64,000 bases of DNA, from assembly GCF_002797325.1 (NCBI RefSeq), contig NZ_KZ454938.1, positions 1,190,267 to 1,254,266 of the forward strand. Reading direction: 5' to 3'. A model generated the notes under the pieces. It was not told the origin of the DNA. It saw nothing but the letters and a program-made list of their open reading frames with translations, and did not search any database. This stretch comes from Bacillus sp. FJAT-45037. GTDB lineage: Bacteria; Bacillota; Bacilli; Bacillales; Bacillaceae_D. Made by a program: the position numbers and the translations under genes. This document shows positions 16,690-26,031 of this stretch, in pieces; the first letter of the stretch is position 1, and each line of letters starts with the position of its first letter.

Positions 16690-17946
16690 ATGATGAGATT
16701 AATTCAAGAGGCAGTAAAAAAGATTGAAACAGGTGACATTGAAAAAGGTCTCGACTTGTTAAAGCAAGCTGAAAAACAAGCGGACCATGACCATAAATAT
16801 GCTATTGCTGAAGTATATTATGAATTAGGGCATTTAAAAGAGGCAGAACGTATTGTTGAGGAGCTGCTCGCTCTTTACCCCGATGAAGGTAGTTTAATCG
16901 TTTTTTTAGCCGAAGTCATGATTGATGGAGATAAAGAGGACGAAGCGATTGAATGGCTACTTGAAATCAAACAAGGTGACAACGCCTACCTACAGGCACA
17001 GCTCTTACTGGCCGATCTCTATCAAATGCAATCCTTAGACGAAGTAGCAGAACAAAAGTTATTAGCCGCTGTTGAGGCGGCTCCTGACGAAGTTATCATT
17101 TCTTATGGATTAGGTGAGTTTTATTTAGAACGCGGGGATTACAATAAAAGTATCCCTTATTTCAAAAAAGCTGTTCACAGGCAAGACGAATTACCTGGAT
17201 TACATGTTGAATTAAAGATGGCCGAAGCGTTTAGTGCGAGTGGTCAATTTGAAGAGGCTTTGCAATATTATCAGCGTGGATTAGCGAACCACTTAGATCC
17301 CCATGCTTTATTTGGATATGGTTTCACGGCCTATCAGGTAGGCGATATGTCTCTTGCGATTGAGCAATTAGAAGCATTAAAAGCTCTTGATCCAGACTTT
17401 TCGAGTTTGTATCCGTATTTAGCTAAAGCTCTTGAGACAGAAAATCGATTAGACGACTCAATGGAAGCGCTCAAAGCTGGAATGTCAGTTGATGAATATA
17501 ATGAGCAATTGTATATTTTAGCTGGAAAACTTTCGTTTAAGCGTCAAGCGCCAGAAGAAGGAGAGCACTACCTCCGAAAAGTGATTGCCCTAAACCCTTC
17601 AAATATGGAAGCTGTGCAAACATTAGCTGCGTATTTAAAGCATACGGAACAATTCGAATCGTTGGCTGAACTCATTGAACACACGAAATCATACGGAGAA
17701 GTTGATCCGTTATTAACGTGGTATGAAGCGTCTGCTCTTCGCGAAATGGAAGAGTTTGATGTAGCGCTAGAACGATTCGATGAAGTGTCGACTCACTTTA
17801 ATGAAGACGAGGATTTCCTCTATGAGTATGGAATGTTTTTAGTGGAAGAAGGCTTACGTGAACATGCTAAAAAGACGTTTGAATCTTTATTAAAACAAAA
17901 CCCATCTCGTTCAGATGTAAGAGAGTTGATAACAAATCTTGAATGA
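16690..17946 (+). CDS. ypiA: TPR-repeat protein, YpiA family
   Basis: A 418-residue soluble protein built of tetratricopeptide repeats; units with the W/Y-G-F-A-P pattern recur about every 34 residues (for example AEVYYELGHLKEAERIVEELLALYP and ISYGLGEFYLERGDYNKSIPYFKKAV). It probably is a protein-interaction scaffold; the partner is not known. ATG 16690 has AGGAGG at the right distance. An ATG at 16669 lies upstream of that site. Position between aroA and ypiB matches B. subtilis ypiA. Confidence 0.88.
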   Translation: MMRLIQEAVKKIETGDIEKGLDLLKQAEKQADHDHKYAIAEVYYELGHLKEAERIVEELLALYPDEGSLIVFLAEVMIDGDKEDEAIEWLLEIKQGDNAYLQAQLLLADLYQMQSLDEVAEQKLLAAVEAAPDEVIISYGLGEFYLERGDYNKSIPYFKKAVHRQDELPGLHVELKMAEAFSASGQFEEALQYYQRGLANHLDPHALFGYGFTAYQVGDMSLAIEQLEALKALDPDFSSLYPYLAKALETENRLDDSMEALKAGMSVDEYNEQLYILAGKLSFKRQAPEEGEHYLRKVIALNPSNMEAVQTLAAYLKHTEQFESLAELIEHTKSYGEVDPLLTWYEASALREMEEFDVALERFDEVSTHFNEDEDFLYEYGMFLVEEGLREHAKKTFESLLKQNPSRSDVRELITNLE

Positions 17947-18082
17947 TGTTAAAAACTTCGATAAAAACAAGGATTATTCAAATGGATGGCGAATTAACTA
18001 AGACAAACATTAGTAAGTTTATGTATGGGTTACTCAGGGGCATGGAAAGCTAAGAACTGATATACACGAAGGAGGATGGAGC

Positions 18083-18631
18083 ATGGGCAGCATCATTCCA
18101 ATAGTGGAAAAAAAAGAGTTTTTGCGTGGATTTCTGCAACATTATGAATTAAAACGAAGAGAATGTGCGTGGTTGTTGAACTATTTAATGAGTGATGATG
18201 AGCTGATGGAGCGGGTACATTTTGTTGAACGTGCAGCACAAACACCGAAAGCGTTAATTATTTCTGCCACAGGTGTTGAAACCGTTCCTTTTTCTTTCCA
18301 CAAATTTAAGCATGTGACAACTGATGCGGAAAAAGCTTTTCATGATATTCGTTTGAATCAAACCGAAGATGTCTATATCGAACTTCACTTTAACAATCCA
18401 AAAATGTATCCACCATACTTAGCCGTGCTAGAGGATAATCCGTACTTACCAGAAAATGAAGAAATTGCTCAAGCTCATCAACAAATTGCAGAAGACCTGT
18501 TAGAGAAATCGCTCAAGACATTTAGACTCCAACAACTAAGAAAAGACATTGATAATGCGTTAGATGGTAAGGATTTTGAAACATTTATTCAATTATCCAA
18601 TGATTTAAAAGAACTAGAAATAAAGAAATAA
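18083..18631 (+). CDS. ypiB: YpiB family protein (UPF0302)
   Basis: A 182-residue cytosolic protein. The N-terminal domain (about 1-105, KKEFLRGFLQHYELKRRECAW, LLNYL, HIRLN-type segments) is the YpiB/UPF0302 family domain, and the C-terminal 45 residues (RLQQLRKDIDNALDGKDFETF) form a small IDEAL-like motif found in regulators such as ComK and in Firmicutes small proteins. Function is unknown. Shine-Dalgarno GAAGGAGG. The 136 bases between ypiA and this gene hold no clear element. A terminator follows. Confidence 0.88.
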   Translation: MGSIIPIVEKKEFLRGFLQHYELKRRECAWLLNYLMSDDELMERVHFVERAAQTPKALIISATGVETVPFSFHKFKHVTTDAEKAFHDIRLNQTEDVYIELHFNNPKMYPPYLAVLEDNPYLPENEEIAQAHQQIAEDLLEKSLKTFRLQQLRKDIDNALDGKDFETFIQLSNDLKELEIKK

Positions 18632-18634
18632 TTG

Positions 18635-18677
18635 AAGACCAAAGGGTAGGCATGGCATACTCCTTTGGTCTTTTTTT
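18635..18677 (+). terminator. Terminator after ypiB
   Basis: AAGACCAAAGG and CCTTTGGTCTT form an 11-bp perfect stem with a 16-base loop, followed by a T-run. Confidence 0.9.
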
Positions 18678-18763
18678 GTGACGGAACAAAGGAAAACATT
18701 GTCTTACTCAAGGAGAAACGGTAGAATGGCAAATGAGAAAAAGATAACCACTGGGGTGAGATC

Positions 18764-19225
18764 ATGAAATGGCAAGCAAAAGAAATGGACAGGTATTTAC
18801 AAGCAAAAGAGTATGTAGACACGGCAATTATTCCTTTGATTCCTGTGTCATGGCAAAAAGACGAGAAAACAACTGTGGCTATGGGGGAATTTATTTCGAT
18901 CATTAGTATAGAGCTAGAGCGACAATTTCAAGGGAGAGTCGTCTTATTCCCAGCGTTCACTTATTTAAATGAAGAAAAGGATCAAGCTGGAAAGACACGA
19001 TTAAAAAACTGGTCAGACGAGTTAAAGTCTGGTGGGATGAAACATGTGATCTATGCGACGTCAGATAGCTGGTGGAAGACCGTAGAAAACGAACTAGATG
19101 ACTGGTTAATCTGGTTGCCAGCAGTTCCTCTTGAGCATCTCTCACAAGATAATAAGCGTGAAGTAATTAATCAGCAAATTAATCAACTCGTACCGATTAT
19201 GACAAACAAGTGGCAAAACGGTTAA
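18764..19225 (+). CDS. ypiF: YpiF family protein (DUF2487)
   Basis: A 153-residue cytosolic protein matching the DUF2487 family at the same place in B. subtilis. Recognisable segments are MKWQAKEMDRYLQAKEYVDT and PLIPVSWQ at the start and LERQFQGRVVLFPAFTYL in the middle. No catalytic motif is evident. It is separated from ypiB by a terminator and from qcrA by a promoter, so it appears to be a monocistronic gene. Ribosome site GGGGTGAG. Confidence 0.85.
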   Translation: MKWQAKEMDRYLQAKEYVDTAIIPLIPVSWQKDEKTTVAMGEFISIISIELERQFQGRVVLFPAFTYLNEEKDQAGKTRLKNWSDELKSGGMKHVIYATSDSWWKTVENELDDWLIWLPAVPLEHLSQDNKREVINQQINQLVPIMTNKWQNG

Positions 19226-19261
19226 CGTGTTAAAATCGACTCGTTTTGACCTTTGAAACAA

Positions 19262-19290
19262 TTGACAGAGACTAGCCATTAAGCTATCAT
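19262..19290 (+). promoter_or_regulatory. Promoter of qcrABC
   Basis: Consensus -35 TTGACA (19262-19267), a 17-base spacer and TATCAT (19285-19290), about 75 bases upstream of the qcrA start. Confidence 0.8.
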
Positions 19291-19365
19291 TGGTATGTCC
19301 TAGTATTATATGTGTTTAACTATGCCCGAGAAGGGTCTATTTTATAGCGTTAGGGGGGAAAACTA

Positions 19366-19863
19366 GTGAGCGAAAAAGACCACAAAGTTTCAAGACGACA
19401 ATTTTTAACGTACACGCTTACAGGTGTTGGTGGATTCATGGCTGCGGGAATGCTAATGCCAATGGCACGATTTGCCCTCGATCCAGCGTTAAAAGCTGGT
19501 GCTGAATCAGATTTCGTGTATGTATGTGATCTTGAAGAATTGAATGAAGATCCACAAAAATTTTCGTTCAATTTTGATCAAGTAGATGGATGGTATGAGT
19601 CAGAAGTATCGCGTGAAGCGTATATCTTCATGAGAGACAATACGGTAACAGCGCTTTCACCTATCTGTACACACTTAGGCTGTACTGTGGCCTTTGGTAC
19701 CCAAGAGAGTCATCCAGACCGTTTCTACTGTCCATGTCACTTTGGAATGTTTGATAAAGAAGGTATCAACATTGCAGGAACTCCACCACAACGTCCACTT
19801 GATGTGTATGACGTGATGGTTGAGGACGGAAAAGTATACTTAGGTCAAATTAATCAGCGATAA
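19366..19863 (+). CDS. qcrA: Menaquinol:cytochrome c reductase, Rieske iron-sulfur subunit
   Basis: The Rieske subunit of the bc-type respiratory complex, anchored in the membrane with its cluster on the outside. The 165-residue protein has a twin-arginine signal (SRRQFLTYTLTGVGG, residues 9-23) leading into the membrane segment, and the 2Fe-2S ligands are C101 and H103 in CTHLGC and C122 and H125 in CPCHFGMF; C106 and C124 can form the disulphide. GTG start with GGGGGG upstream. First gene of qcrABC. Confidence 0.96.
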   Translation: MSEKDHKVSRRQFLTYTLTGVGGFMAAGMLMPMARFALDPALKAGAESDFVYVCDLEELNEDPQKFSFNFDQVDGWYESEVSREAYIFMRDNTVTALSPICTHLGCTVAFGTQESHPDRFYCPCHFGMFDKEGINIAGTPPQRPLDVYDVMVEDGKVYLGQINQR

Positions 19864-19878
19864 GGAGGGGCGTAATCG

Positions 19879-20550
19879 ATGCTTCAAAAAATTTATGACT
19901 ATGTTGATGATCGTCTTGATATTACGCCCATGTGGCGAGATATTGCTGACCACGAAGTTCCTGAGCATGTTAACCCTGCTCACCACTTCTCTGCGTTCGT
20001 TTACTGTTTTGGAGGATTAACTTTCTTCGTTACAGTGATTCAAATCTTATCTGGTATGTTCTTAACGATGTACTATGCACCAGATATTATCAACGCTTAT
20101 CAATCAGTAGCTTACTTACAAAATGAAGTAGCTTTCGGTGTCATCGTACGTGGGATGCATCACTGGGGAGCTAGTTTAGTAATTGTTATGATGTTTTTAC
20201 ACACGTTACGTGTATTCTTTACAGGTTCATATAAGAAACCTCGTGAATTAAACTGGGTTGTTGGCGTACTTATTTTCTTCGTTATGCTTGGTCTAGGCTT
20301 CACAGGTTACTTACTTCCTTGGGATATGAAAGCTTACTTTGCGACTGTTGTAGGTTTGCAAATTGCTGAGAGTGTTCCCATTATTGGTAATTTCGCGAAA
20401 ACATTGCTTGCAGGTGGAGAAGTCATTGGTGCTCAGACACTTACTCGATTCTTTGCGATTCATGTGTTCTTCTTACCAGGTGCACTCCTTGGCTTACTAG
20501 CGGCTCACTTCTATATGATCCGTAAACAAGGTATCTCTGGTCCATTGTAG
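19879..20550 (+). CDS. qcrB: Menaquinol:cytochrome c reductase, cytochrome b6 subunit
   Basis: A 223-residue four-helix membrane protein carrying the hemes of the complex. The histidines that ligate the two b hemes are visible in RGMHHWGASLVIVMMFLHTLRVFF and RFFAIHVFFLPGALLGLLAAHF, and the GFTGYLLPWD quinol-site motif is present. The conserved cysteine that binds the extra c-type heme near the N-terminus (VYCFGGLTFF, about residue 43) is also seen, as in b6f-type proteins. Start ATG 19879 with AAGGAGGGG. Confidence 0.96.
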   Translation: MLQKIYDYVDDRLDITPMWRDIADHEVPEHVNPAHHFSAFVYCFGGLTFFVTVIQILSGMFLTMYYAPDIINAYQSVAYLQNEVAFGVIVRGMHHWGASLVIVMMFLHTLRVFFTGSYKKPRELNWVVGVLIFFVMLGLGFTGYLLPWDMKAYFATVVGLQIAESVPIIGNFAKTLLAGGEVIGAQTLTRFFAIHVFFLPGALLGLLAAHFYMIRKQGISGPL

Positions 20551-20639
20551 GATTTACGAACTGGTGTGTTTGAAAGAACGAATGTGATTTGGCTTTTAGA
20601 CACCCTCTTAATGTGATAACTAAAAAAGGAGGGAACGAG

Positions 20640-21422
20640 ATGGAACGTGGTAAAGGAATGCAATTTGTCGGTGACTCCCGTGTCAAGGCAAATAATCGCA
20701 AACCTAATATTCCTAAAGATTACTCAGAGTACCCAGGTAAAACAGAAGCGTTCTGGCCTAACTTTCTCTTAAAAGAGTGGATGGTTGGTGCGGTCTTCTT
20801 AATGGGTTATCTATGTTTGACTGTTGCTCACCCAGCGCCTCTTGAGCGTATGGCTGACCCAACAGATGCTGGATACATTCCATTACCTGACTGGTATTTC
20901 TTGTTCATGTATCAATTACTTAAATACCAATATGCTTCTGGTGACTTCAATGTAATTGGAACAGTGGTTATCCCGGGTCTTGCTTTTGGTGCGTTATTAA
21001 TCGCTCCTTGGTTAGATACTGGTAAAGAACGTCGTCCGTTAAAGCGTCCAATCGCTTCTAGTATGATGATCTTAGCTCTTATTGCAACAATCTACTTAAC
21101 TTGGGAATCTGTTGACCAGCATGACTGGGAAGCGGCTGCTGAGCAAGGTGCGATTGTAGAAGAAGCTGACATTAATACAGATGTTGAAGGGTATGCGATT
21201 TACTCTAGTCAAGCGTCTTGTATCGGTTGTCATGGTGATACAATGGCGGGTGGCGCTGGTGGTCCATCACTCCTAGAAACAGAGAAATCTGCTGAGGAAG
21301 TAATGGATGTTATTGTTAATGGTATTGGTTCAATGCCAGCTGGGTTATTTGATGGCACTGATGAAGAGCTTGAAATTCTAGCTGAATACATCGCTGCTCA
21401 CGGTAATCCTGAAGAAGAATAA
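20640..21422 (+). CDS. qcrC: Menaquinol:cytochrome c reductase, cytochrome b/c fusion subunit
   Basis: The Bacillus-specific fusion of a subunit IV-like membrane domain and a C-terminal cytochrome c domain; 260 residues. The membrane part contains PLPDWYFLFMYQLLK and three hydrophobic segments (about 45-65, 105-122, 140-155). The cytochrome domain has C194-IGC-H198 as heme-binding CxxCH and a methionine ligand in GIGSMPAGLF. The linker and cytochrome domain are rich in Glu and Asp, consistent with an alkaliphile's outer face. AAAAGGAGGG precedes ATG 20640. Followed by a terminator. Confidence 0.96.
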   Translation: MERGKGMQFVGDSRVKANNRKPNIPKDYSEYPGKTEAFWPNFLLKEWMVGAVFLMGYLCLTVAHPAPLERMADPTDAGYIPLPDWYFLFMYQLLKYQYASGDFNVIGTVVIPGLAFGALLIAPWLDTGKERRPLKRPIASSMMILALIATIYLTWESVDQHDWEAAAEQGAIVEEADINTDVEGYAIYSSQASCIGCHGDTMAGGAGGPSLLETEKSAEEVMDVIVNGIGSMPAGLFDGTDEELEILAEYIAAHGNPEEE

Positions 21423-21440
21423 GGTTTGTACCTAGAAGGA

Positions 21441-21467
21441 AAGCTGACTATTACAGTCAGCTTTTTT
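21441..21467 (+). terminator. Terminator of qcrABC
   Basis: AAGCTGACT and AGTCAGCTT with loop ATTAC, followed by TTTTT. Confidence 0.9.
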
Positions 21468-21517
21468 CTTACCTTAAGATCGAAAAGAGATAACATGAGT
21501 GAAAGGAATGCCGTAAA

Positions 21518-22117
21518 GTGAAAACTCAAATACTTACTCTATTTGGACACCGACTAACCATCATTTTAATGTTATTGATCAATATTCCTGGAACCATTTA
21601 TGGTTTTGTATGGTACGGATCGCAACTCGAGCGCACTCCAACTCATTTCATTCTGTTTGTTCCGGATAGTCCCACGGCTAGTTTATTCTTCGTTTTTGTA
21701 TTGATTGCATTCTTAATGAAACGAAATTGGCCCTTGATCGAAGCTTTTGCCGCTGTGACATTAATTAAATACGGGATTTGGGCAGTTGTTATGAATCTTG
21801 CTTCCTTTGGTTTTGGAGCAACGCCTCATTGGACCAATTATATGCTGATTGTCTCTCATGCGGGAATGGCACTTCAGGCGGTTATCTATGCTCCTTATTT
21901 TAGGATTAAACCGTGGCATTTGATTGTAGTTTCCATTTGGACGCTTCATAATGACATCATAGATTATGTGTACATGATGCACCCTGGCCTTCATCCAAAT
22001 ATGATGGCAAATATAACAGAAGTAGGATATTTCACATTTTGGTTAAGTATCTTTTCTATATTGGTGGTTTATATCCTATGTGTTAGAAGCCAGTCGTATA
22101 AGCTAAAGATCTTATAA
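21518..22117 (+). CDS. ypjA: YpjA family membrane protein (DUF1405)
   Basis: A 199-residue integral membrane protein with about five or six hydrophobic segments (starting near residues 12, 47, 72, 107, 130 and 165). Segments GFVWYGSQLERTP, YGIWAVVMN and WTLHNDIIDYVY are typical of DUF1405. Function not known. GTG start at 21518; the GAAAGGA ribosome site is 10 or so bases away. It lies between qcrC and ypjB as in B. subtilis, with which it is likely cotranscribed from here onwards. Confidence 0.85.
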   Translation: MKTQILTLFGHRLTIILMLLINIPGTIYGFVWYGSQLERTPTHFILFVPDSPTASLFFVFVLIAFLMKRNWPLIEAFAAVTLIKYGIWAVVMNLASFGFGATPHWTNYMLIVSHAGMALQAVIYAPYFRIKPWHLIVVSIWTLHNDIIDYVYMMHPGLHPNMMANITEVGYFTFWLSIFSILVVYILCVRSQSYKLKIL

Positions 22118-22188
22118 AAGAACTTGTCTCTTTTTTGGTCTACTCAATCTTACTTCTTCATAGGATGAGGTAAGAAGGGGGGACAAAC

Positions 22189-22980
22189 ATGCGCCAAGTT
22201 TTTGTACTTATCTTAAGTTTTTGTATCCTATTTGGATTAAATGGGGTTGGGCATGCTACAGAAGTGAATGGACAACATACATGGAAAGACTTAAATCAAA
22301 CGACAGATCAAGTATTGCAGCTTGTGAAGCAAGAAAAGTTTGAAGAGGCTAAGCAGTTGCTCGATTATTTTTCAGACAGTTTTGTCGAGCTTGATTTCAA
22401 ACAAGAGGGTTTAACCATGAATGAAATGAGGACAATCACTCTTGCATTTGAATCGGCCGTTGAAGCCGTTACTAGTTCAGACTTAGCATTAGACCAACGA
22501 ATTTATGCTGTCACTTCTTTTCGTTTAGCGGTTGATGCGATCTCGAGTGAGCATCATCCTTTGTGGCTGCAGTCGGAACAGTCCATTATGCAAGGTTTAC
22601 ATGCAATTAAAGAAGAGTATAGCAATCATAATAACCAAGCACTTCAGCAACGTATGAACACTTTTTTACGACATTATCAAATGATCCGTCCGGCACTCTT
22701 AATTGATTTAGAACCTCAAACACTTCAGCAATTGGAGTCGCAAGTCATGTATCTCGATAGCTTGCGTATAGATGGTGTAAACACGGATAAAATTGTGACA
22801 CATATTGAGCGAATGGAATCCGATTTTGGTAGGGTCTTTGAGCGTGTGAAAGAGGATAGTGCAGATCCTTCTTTACTATGGGTAATGTTTACGATCGGTG
22901 GGATGATCTTGTTGTCACTGTCATATGTTGGAGTGAAGAAATATCGAGCAGAAAAAAGCAAAGTACGAATGAAAGAATAA
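22189..22980 (+). CDS. ypjB: Sporulation protein YpjB
   Basis: A 263-residue exported, membrane-anchored protein: a signal peptide (about 1-23, ending near GHAT), a long helical extracytoplasmic part, and a C-terminal membrane segment (about 230-248, LLWVMFTIGGMILLSLSYVG) followed by a short basic tail. This layout and the genome position match YpjB, which B. subtilis expresses in the mother cell; its mechanism is unknown. Ribosome site AAGGGGGG. Confidence 0.82.
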   Translation: MRQVFVLILSFCILFGLNGVGHATEVNGQHTWKDLNQTTDQVLQLVKQEKFEEAKQLLDYFSDSFVELDFKQEGLTMNEMRTITLAFESAVEAVTSSDLALDQRIYAVTSFRLAVDAISSEHHPLWLQSEQSIMQGLHAIKEEYSNHNNQALQQRMNTFLRHYQMIRPALLIDLEPQTLQQLESQVMYLDSLRIDGVNTDKIVTHIERMESDFGRVFERVKEDSADPSLLWVMFTIGGMILLSLSYVGVKKYRAEKSKVRMKE

Positions 22981-23037
22981 GTGATCTTCTCTGCTCCAAA
23001 GATAAGTGTAGGTAGCATCGAATTAGTATTTTTTTAT

Positions 23038-23066
23038 TTGACTTTGTTTGATGTTTTACGTAGACT
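23038..23066 (+). promoter_or_regulatory. Promoter of the YugP-type protease gene
   Basis: TTGACT (23038-23043), 17-base spacer, TAGACT (23061-23066), about 37 bases before the gene start. Confidence 0.6.
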
Positions 23067-23102
23067 AAAATTAACTAGACTAGCACAGAGGTGGAACAAA
23101 AA

Positions 23103-23780
23103 ATGGGTTTTTTGATTTATTTTATTTTGCTTCTCATCATACCATTATGGGCTCAGATGAAAGTGAAAAGTACGTACAAAAAATATTCACAAGTCCAATC
23201 CTCTTCAGGGATGACTGGTGCGCAAGTTGCTCGTAAGATTCTAGATGATAATGGTCTATATGATGTTCGAATTGAAGAGGTTAGAGGTAAGTTAACTGAT
23301 CATTACGATCCGCGGTCAAAGGTTATTCGCTTATCTTCAGACAACTACCACGGGACATCCGTTGCGGGTGCAGCAGTAGCAGCGCATGAAGTCGGTCATG
23401 CAATGCAAGATGCTGAAGATTATGCGTTCCTTCGCATCCGTCATGCGCTTGTACCAATTGCTGGCTTCGGCTCAAATGCATCATTCTTTTTAATTTTAGC
23501 AGGTATTCTTATGGGTGCTTCAAATCTTTTATTATTAGGAATCGTATTCATGGCTGCAGCTGTGTTGTTCCAAGTGGTTACACTACCGGTTGAATTTAAT
23601 GCAAGTAGTCGAGCAATGGGGCAAGTGGTATCAGTTGGTGTCATTCGTAACGATGAAGAACGGGAAACTCGTAAAGTATTAAATGCAGCAGCTTTAACTT
23701 ATGTAGCAGCAGCACTTGTTGCCTTACTAGAATTAACTCGCTTCATTTTAATGTATGTTGGAATGAATAACGACGATTAA
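23103..23780 (+). CDS. Zinc metallopeptidase, YugP family
   Basis: A 225-residue membrane protease of the YugP type. It has an N-terminal membrane segment (about 3-18), a cytosolic domain, the zinc-binding HEVGH motif (AAVAAHEVGHAMQD, near residue 98), then three more hydrophobic segments (about 115-160 and 200-222) and the family's PVEFNASSRAM segment, which supplies the third ligand region. ATG 23103 follows AGAGGTGG; an in-frame GTG four codons earlier overlaps that site. B. subtilis keeps yugP elsewhere, so its insertion between ypjB and the YitT-type gene is a local difference. Own promoter and terminator. Confidence 0.9.
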   Translation: MGFLIYFILLLIIPLWAQMKVKSTYKKYSQVQSSSGMTGAQVARKILDDNGLYDVRIEEVRGKLTDHYDPRSKVIRLSSDNYHGTSVAGAAVAAHEVGHAMQDAEDYAFLRIRHALVPIAGFGSNASFFLILAGILMGASNLLLLGIVFMAAAVLFQVVTLPVEFNASSRAMGQVVSVGVIRNDEERETRKVLNAAALTYVAAALVALLELTRFILMYVGMNNDD

Positions 23781-23781
23781 T

Positions 23782-23819
23782 AAAAATGAGAGGATTCCAT
23801 GGAATCCTCTCATTTTTTA
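23782..23819. terminator. Bidirectional terminator between converging genes
   Basis: A perfect palindrome (AAAATGAGAGGATTCC mirrored around CATGG) with T-runs on both strands, serving the YugP-type gene on plus and the YitT-type gene on minus. Confidence 0.92.
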
Positions 23820-24689
23820 TAGTCCGATCGGCTTTTTGTTTTCATCGAGTGTGAAGCCTTCTCCAATCACGTCTTGTACATCATTTACGGTGACAAAAGC
23901 ATGGGGGTCAATTTTTTCAACTAATGTTTTTAAACGAATGAGCTCATTTCGTCCGACTACACAGTAGAGGACTTCACGTTCTGAGCCTGTGAAACTGCCA
24001 CGACCTTTTAATAATGTAGCCCCACGGTCCATCTCTTTCATGATTACATCAGCCATCATTGGTACTTGATCAGAGATAATAAAGCAAGCTTTGGCAGAAT
24101 AAGCTCCCTGAATAATGAAATCAATTACTTTGGCAGCGACAAAAACAGCTAGCAATGTATACATGGCTTCCCGATAATTTAGGTAAATAAGAGATGAAGC
24201 GATAACTAATGCATCAAAAATAAACATCGTCTTCCCCATACTCCAACCTAAGTAACGAAAGCCAAGCTTGGCAATAATGTCAACGCCGCCTGTTGTCCCT
24301 CCGTAACGAAACACGATCCCAAGACCAACACCAATAAAAACACCTGCAAAGAGTGCAGCGAGTGTCATATCGTCATGTAGAGGAATGGCAACTACTTTGT
24401 ATCGTTGGAATAGTTCTAAAAACACTGAAACTCCGACGGTTCCTATAATTGTATAAATAAAAGTAGTGCGACCGAGTATTTTCCAACCGATCAAAAACAA
24501 CGGAATATTTAGTAGTAAGTTAGAGATAGCAGGGTTAAACGCAAAGATAAAATACAAAATCAGTGTAATTCCTGTAAAGCCACCGTCAGCTAAGTTATTT
24601 TCCATATTAAAATAAACGAGTCCAAATGATAAAATAGCACTACCAAGTAAAATAAGGATAATATTTTTCGTTTTAATTCGGTATGCCAT
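23817..24689 (-). CDS. ypjC: YitT family membrane protein (YpjC-like)
   Basis: A 290-residue protein of the YitT family. The first 200 residues form five or six membrane segments with the GGFTGITLIL and RYGGTTGGVDIIAK signatures; the last about 80 residues are the soluble DUF2179 domain (DRGATLLKGRGSFTGSEREVLYCVV). The transported substrate or role is unknown. The start at 24689 is fixed by AAAGGAGG, seven bases upstream. The position corresponds to B. subtilis ypjC. A TATAAT box lies upstream on the minus strand, 17 bases after TTGCTC. Confidence 0.88.
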   Translation of the reverse strand: MAYRIKTKNIILILLGSAILSFGLVYFNMENNLADGGFTGITLILYFIFAFNPAISNLLLNIPLFLIGWKILGRTTFIYTIIGTVGVSVFLELFQRYKVVAIPLHDDMTLAALFAGVFIGVGLGIVFRYGGTTGGVDIIAKLGFRYLGWSMGKTMFIFDALVIASSLIYLNYREAMYTLLAVFVAAKVIDFIIQGAYSAKACFIISDQVPMMADVIMKEMDRGATLLKGRGSFTGSEREVLYCVVGRNELIRLKTLVEKIDPHAFVTVNDVQDVIGEGFTLDENKKPIGL

Positions 24690-24841
24690 CTTCAGCCTCC
24701 TTTCATTTACTTCCATTTTTGATCGATTAAGTGCATGATTATTATATAGAAACCATATAAGAAGAGCAACGTAAGAAGTAAGATTTGTCAAAATGGACTA
24801 GATTCGCTAACATGGATGTTGAGAGATCGTGAGGTGATAAC

Positions 24842-25216
24842 GTGAGCAATGAAACAAAGAGTGATCTTTCGATGAATGATAAATCAATGAAAGAGATGCA
24901 ACAGGAAGTTGATCAGTTTATCGGACAATTTAAAGAAGGATATTTTAGTCCACTAGCGATGCTTGCTTGCATGACAGAAGAAGTGGGCGAGTTGGCACGT
25001 GAAGTCAATCATTTTTATGGGGAAAAACCAAAGAAATCTTCTGAGGAAGAGCGAACAATGGAGCAAGAAATGGGTGATATCTTATTTGTACTCATTTGCT
25101 TTGCCAATTCATTACATATTGATTTAGAAGAAGCTTTTGATCTAGTTATGAATAAATTCGAAGTTCGTGACAAAGATCGCTGGACAAAAATTGAAGAAGA
25201 CGGAGAGGGTAAATAA
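24842..25216 (+). CDS. ypjD: MazG-type nucleotide pyrophosphohydrolase
   Basis: A 124-residue all-alpha protein of the MazG/NTP-pyrophosphatase fold, which hydrolyses nucleoside triphosphates to monophosphates. The metal-binding EExxE and ExxD sets are [15 protein letters not shown] (about residues 47-61) and [16 protein letters not shown] (about 77-92). GTG start with GAGGTGA upstream. First gene of a tightly packed run continuing through dapB, mgsA, bshB1 and bshA, as in B. subtilis. Physiological substrate not known. Confidence 0.92.
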   Translation: MSNETKSDLSMNDKSMKEMQQEVDQFIGQFKEGYFSPLAMLACMTEEVGELAREVNHFYGEKPKKSSEEERTMEQEMGDILFVLICFANSLHIDLEEAFDLVMNKFEVRDKDRWTKIEEDGEGK

Positions 25217-25217
25217 A

Positions 25218-26018
25218 ATGAAACAAGTACATATTGTGGTAGCAGGACCACGAGGGAATATGGGTCGCGAAGCGGTAAAGATGATAAATGAGACAGGGAA
25301 TTTCACATTAGTGGCCGTAGTAGATTCAAAAGGGGACGGGAAAACGGTTGCTGACTTAGAAGGTCTTCCTGCAGTGGATGCTCCAGTTTATACAGATATG
25401 GACCGTTGCTTTTCCGAAAAAGAAGTAGACGTCTTAATTGACTTAACGTCACCTGCTTTTGGCCGTAAGCATATGGAAATTGCGTTTAACCACGGGGTAA
25501 GACCGGTTGTTGGGACGACAGGTTTTACGGATGAAGATATTGATACGTTAAGAAAACAAGCCGAAGAGAAAGGGCTAGGTGCTATTATCGCTCCTAACTT
25601 TGCGATCGGTGCGATCTTAATGATGAAATTTTCACAAATGGCTGCGAAGTTTCTACCCGATGTGGAGATTATAGAACGTCATCATGACAGAAAGCTTGAT
25701 GCCCCGTCTGGTACAGCAATCAAAACAGCGCAATTGATTTCTGAAGTGCGTGAGCAAAAAACACAAGGACATCCTGATGAGAAAGAAGAATTAAAAGGGG
25801 CGCGTGGTGCTGACTTTGAAGGGATGAAAATCCATAGTGTGCGTTTACCTGGATTAGTGGCTCATCAAGAGGTAATCTTTGGAGGAGAAGGACAGACATT
25901 AACGATCCGTCATGATTCAATGAACCGTGCCTCGTTCATGCCAGGAGTAAAGCTATGTGTTGAGACGGTACTCGGAATTGATACACTTGTCTATGGATTA
26001 GAAAATATTATTGAATAA
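25218..26018 (+). CDS. dapB: 4-Hydroxy-tetrahydrodipicolinate reductase
   Basis: Reduces the dihydrodipicolinate-type intermediate in the lysine and meso-diaminopimelate pathway, using NAD(P)H; the product also leads to spore dipicolinate. The protein is 266 residues with the nucleotide-binding [11 protein letters not shown] at the N-terminus, [17 protein letters not shown], and the catalytic [18 protein letters not shown] segment. It begins two bases after the ypjD stop, with GGAGAGGG as ribosome site. Confidence 0.97.
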   Translation: MKQVHIVVAGPRGNMGREAVKMINETGNFTLVAVVDSKGDGKTVADLEGLPAVDAPVYTDMDRCFSEKEVDVLIDLTSPAFGRKHMEIAFNHGVRPVVGTTGFTDEDIDTLRKQAEEKGLGAIIAPNFAIGAILMMKFSQMAAKFLPDVEIIERHHDRKLDAPSGTAIKTAQLISEVREQKTQGHPDEKEELKGARGADFEGMKIHSVRLPGLVAHQEVIFGGEGQTLTIRHDSMNRASFMPGVKLCVETVLGIDTLVYGLENIIE

Positions 26019-26031
26019 AGGGGAGAGATCA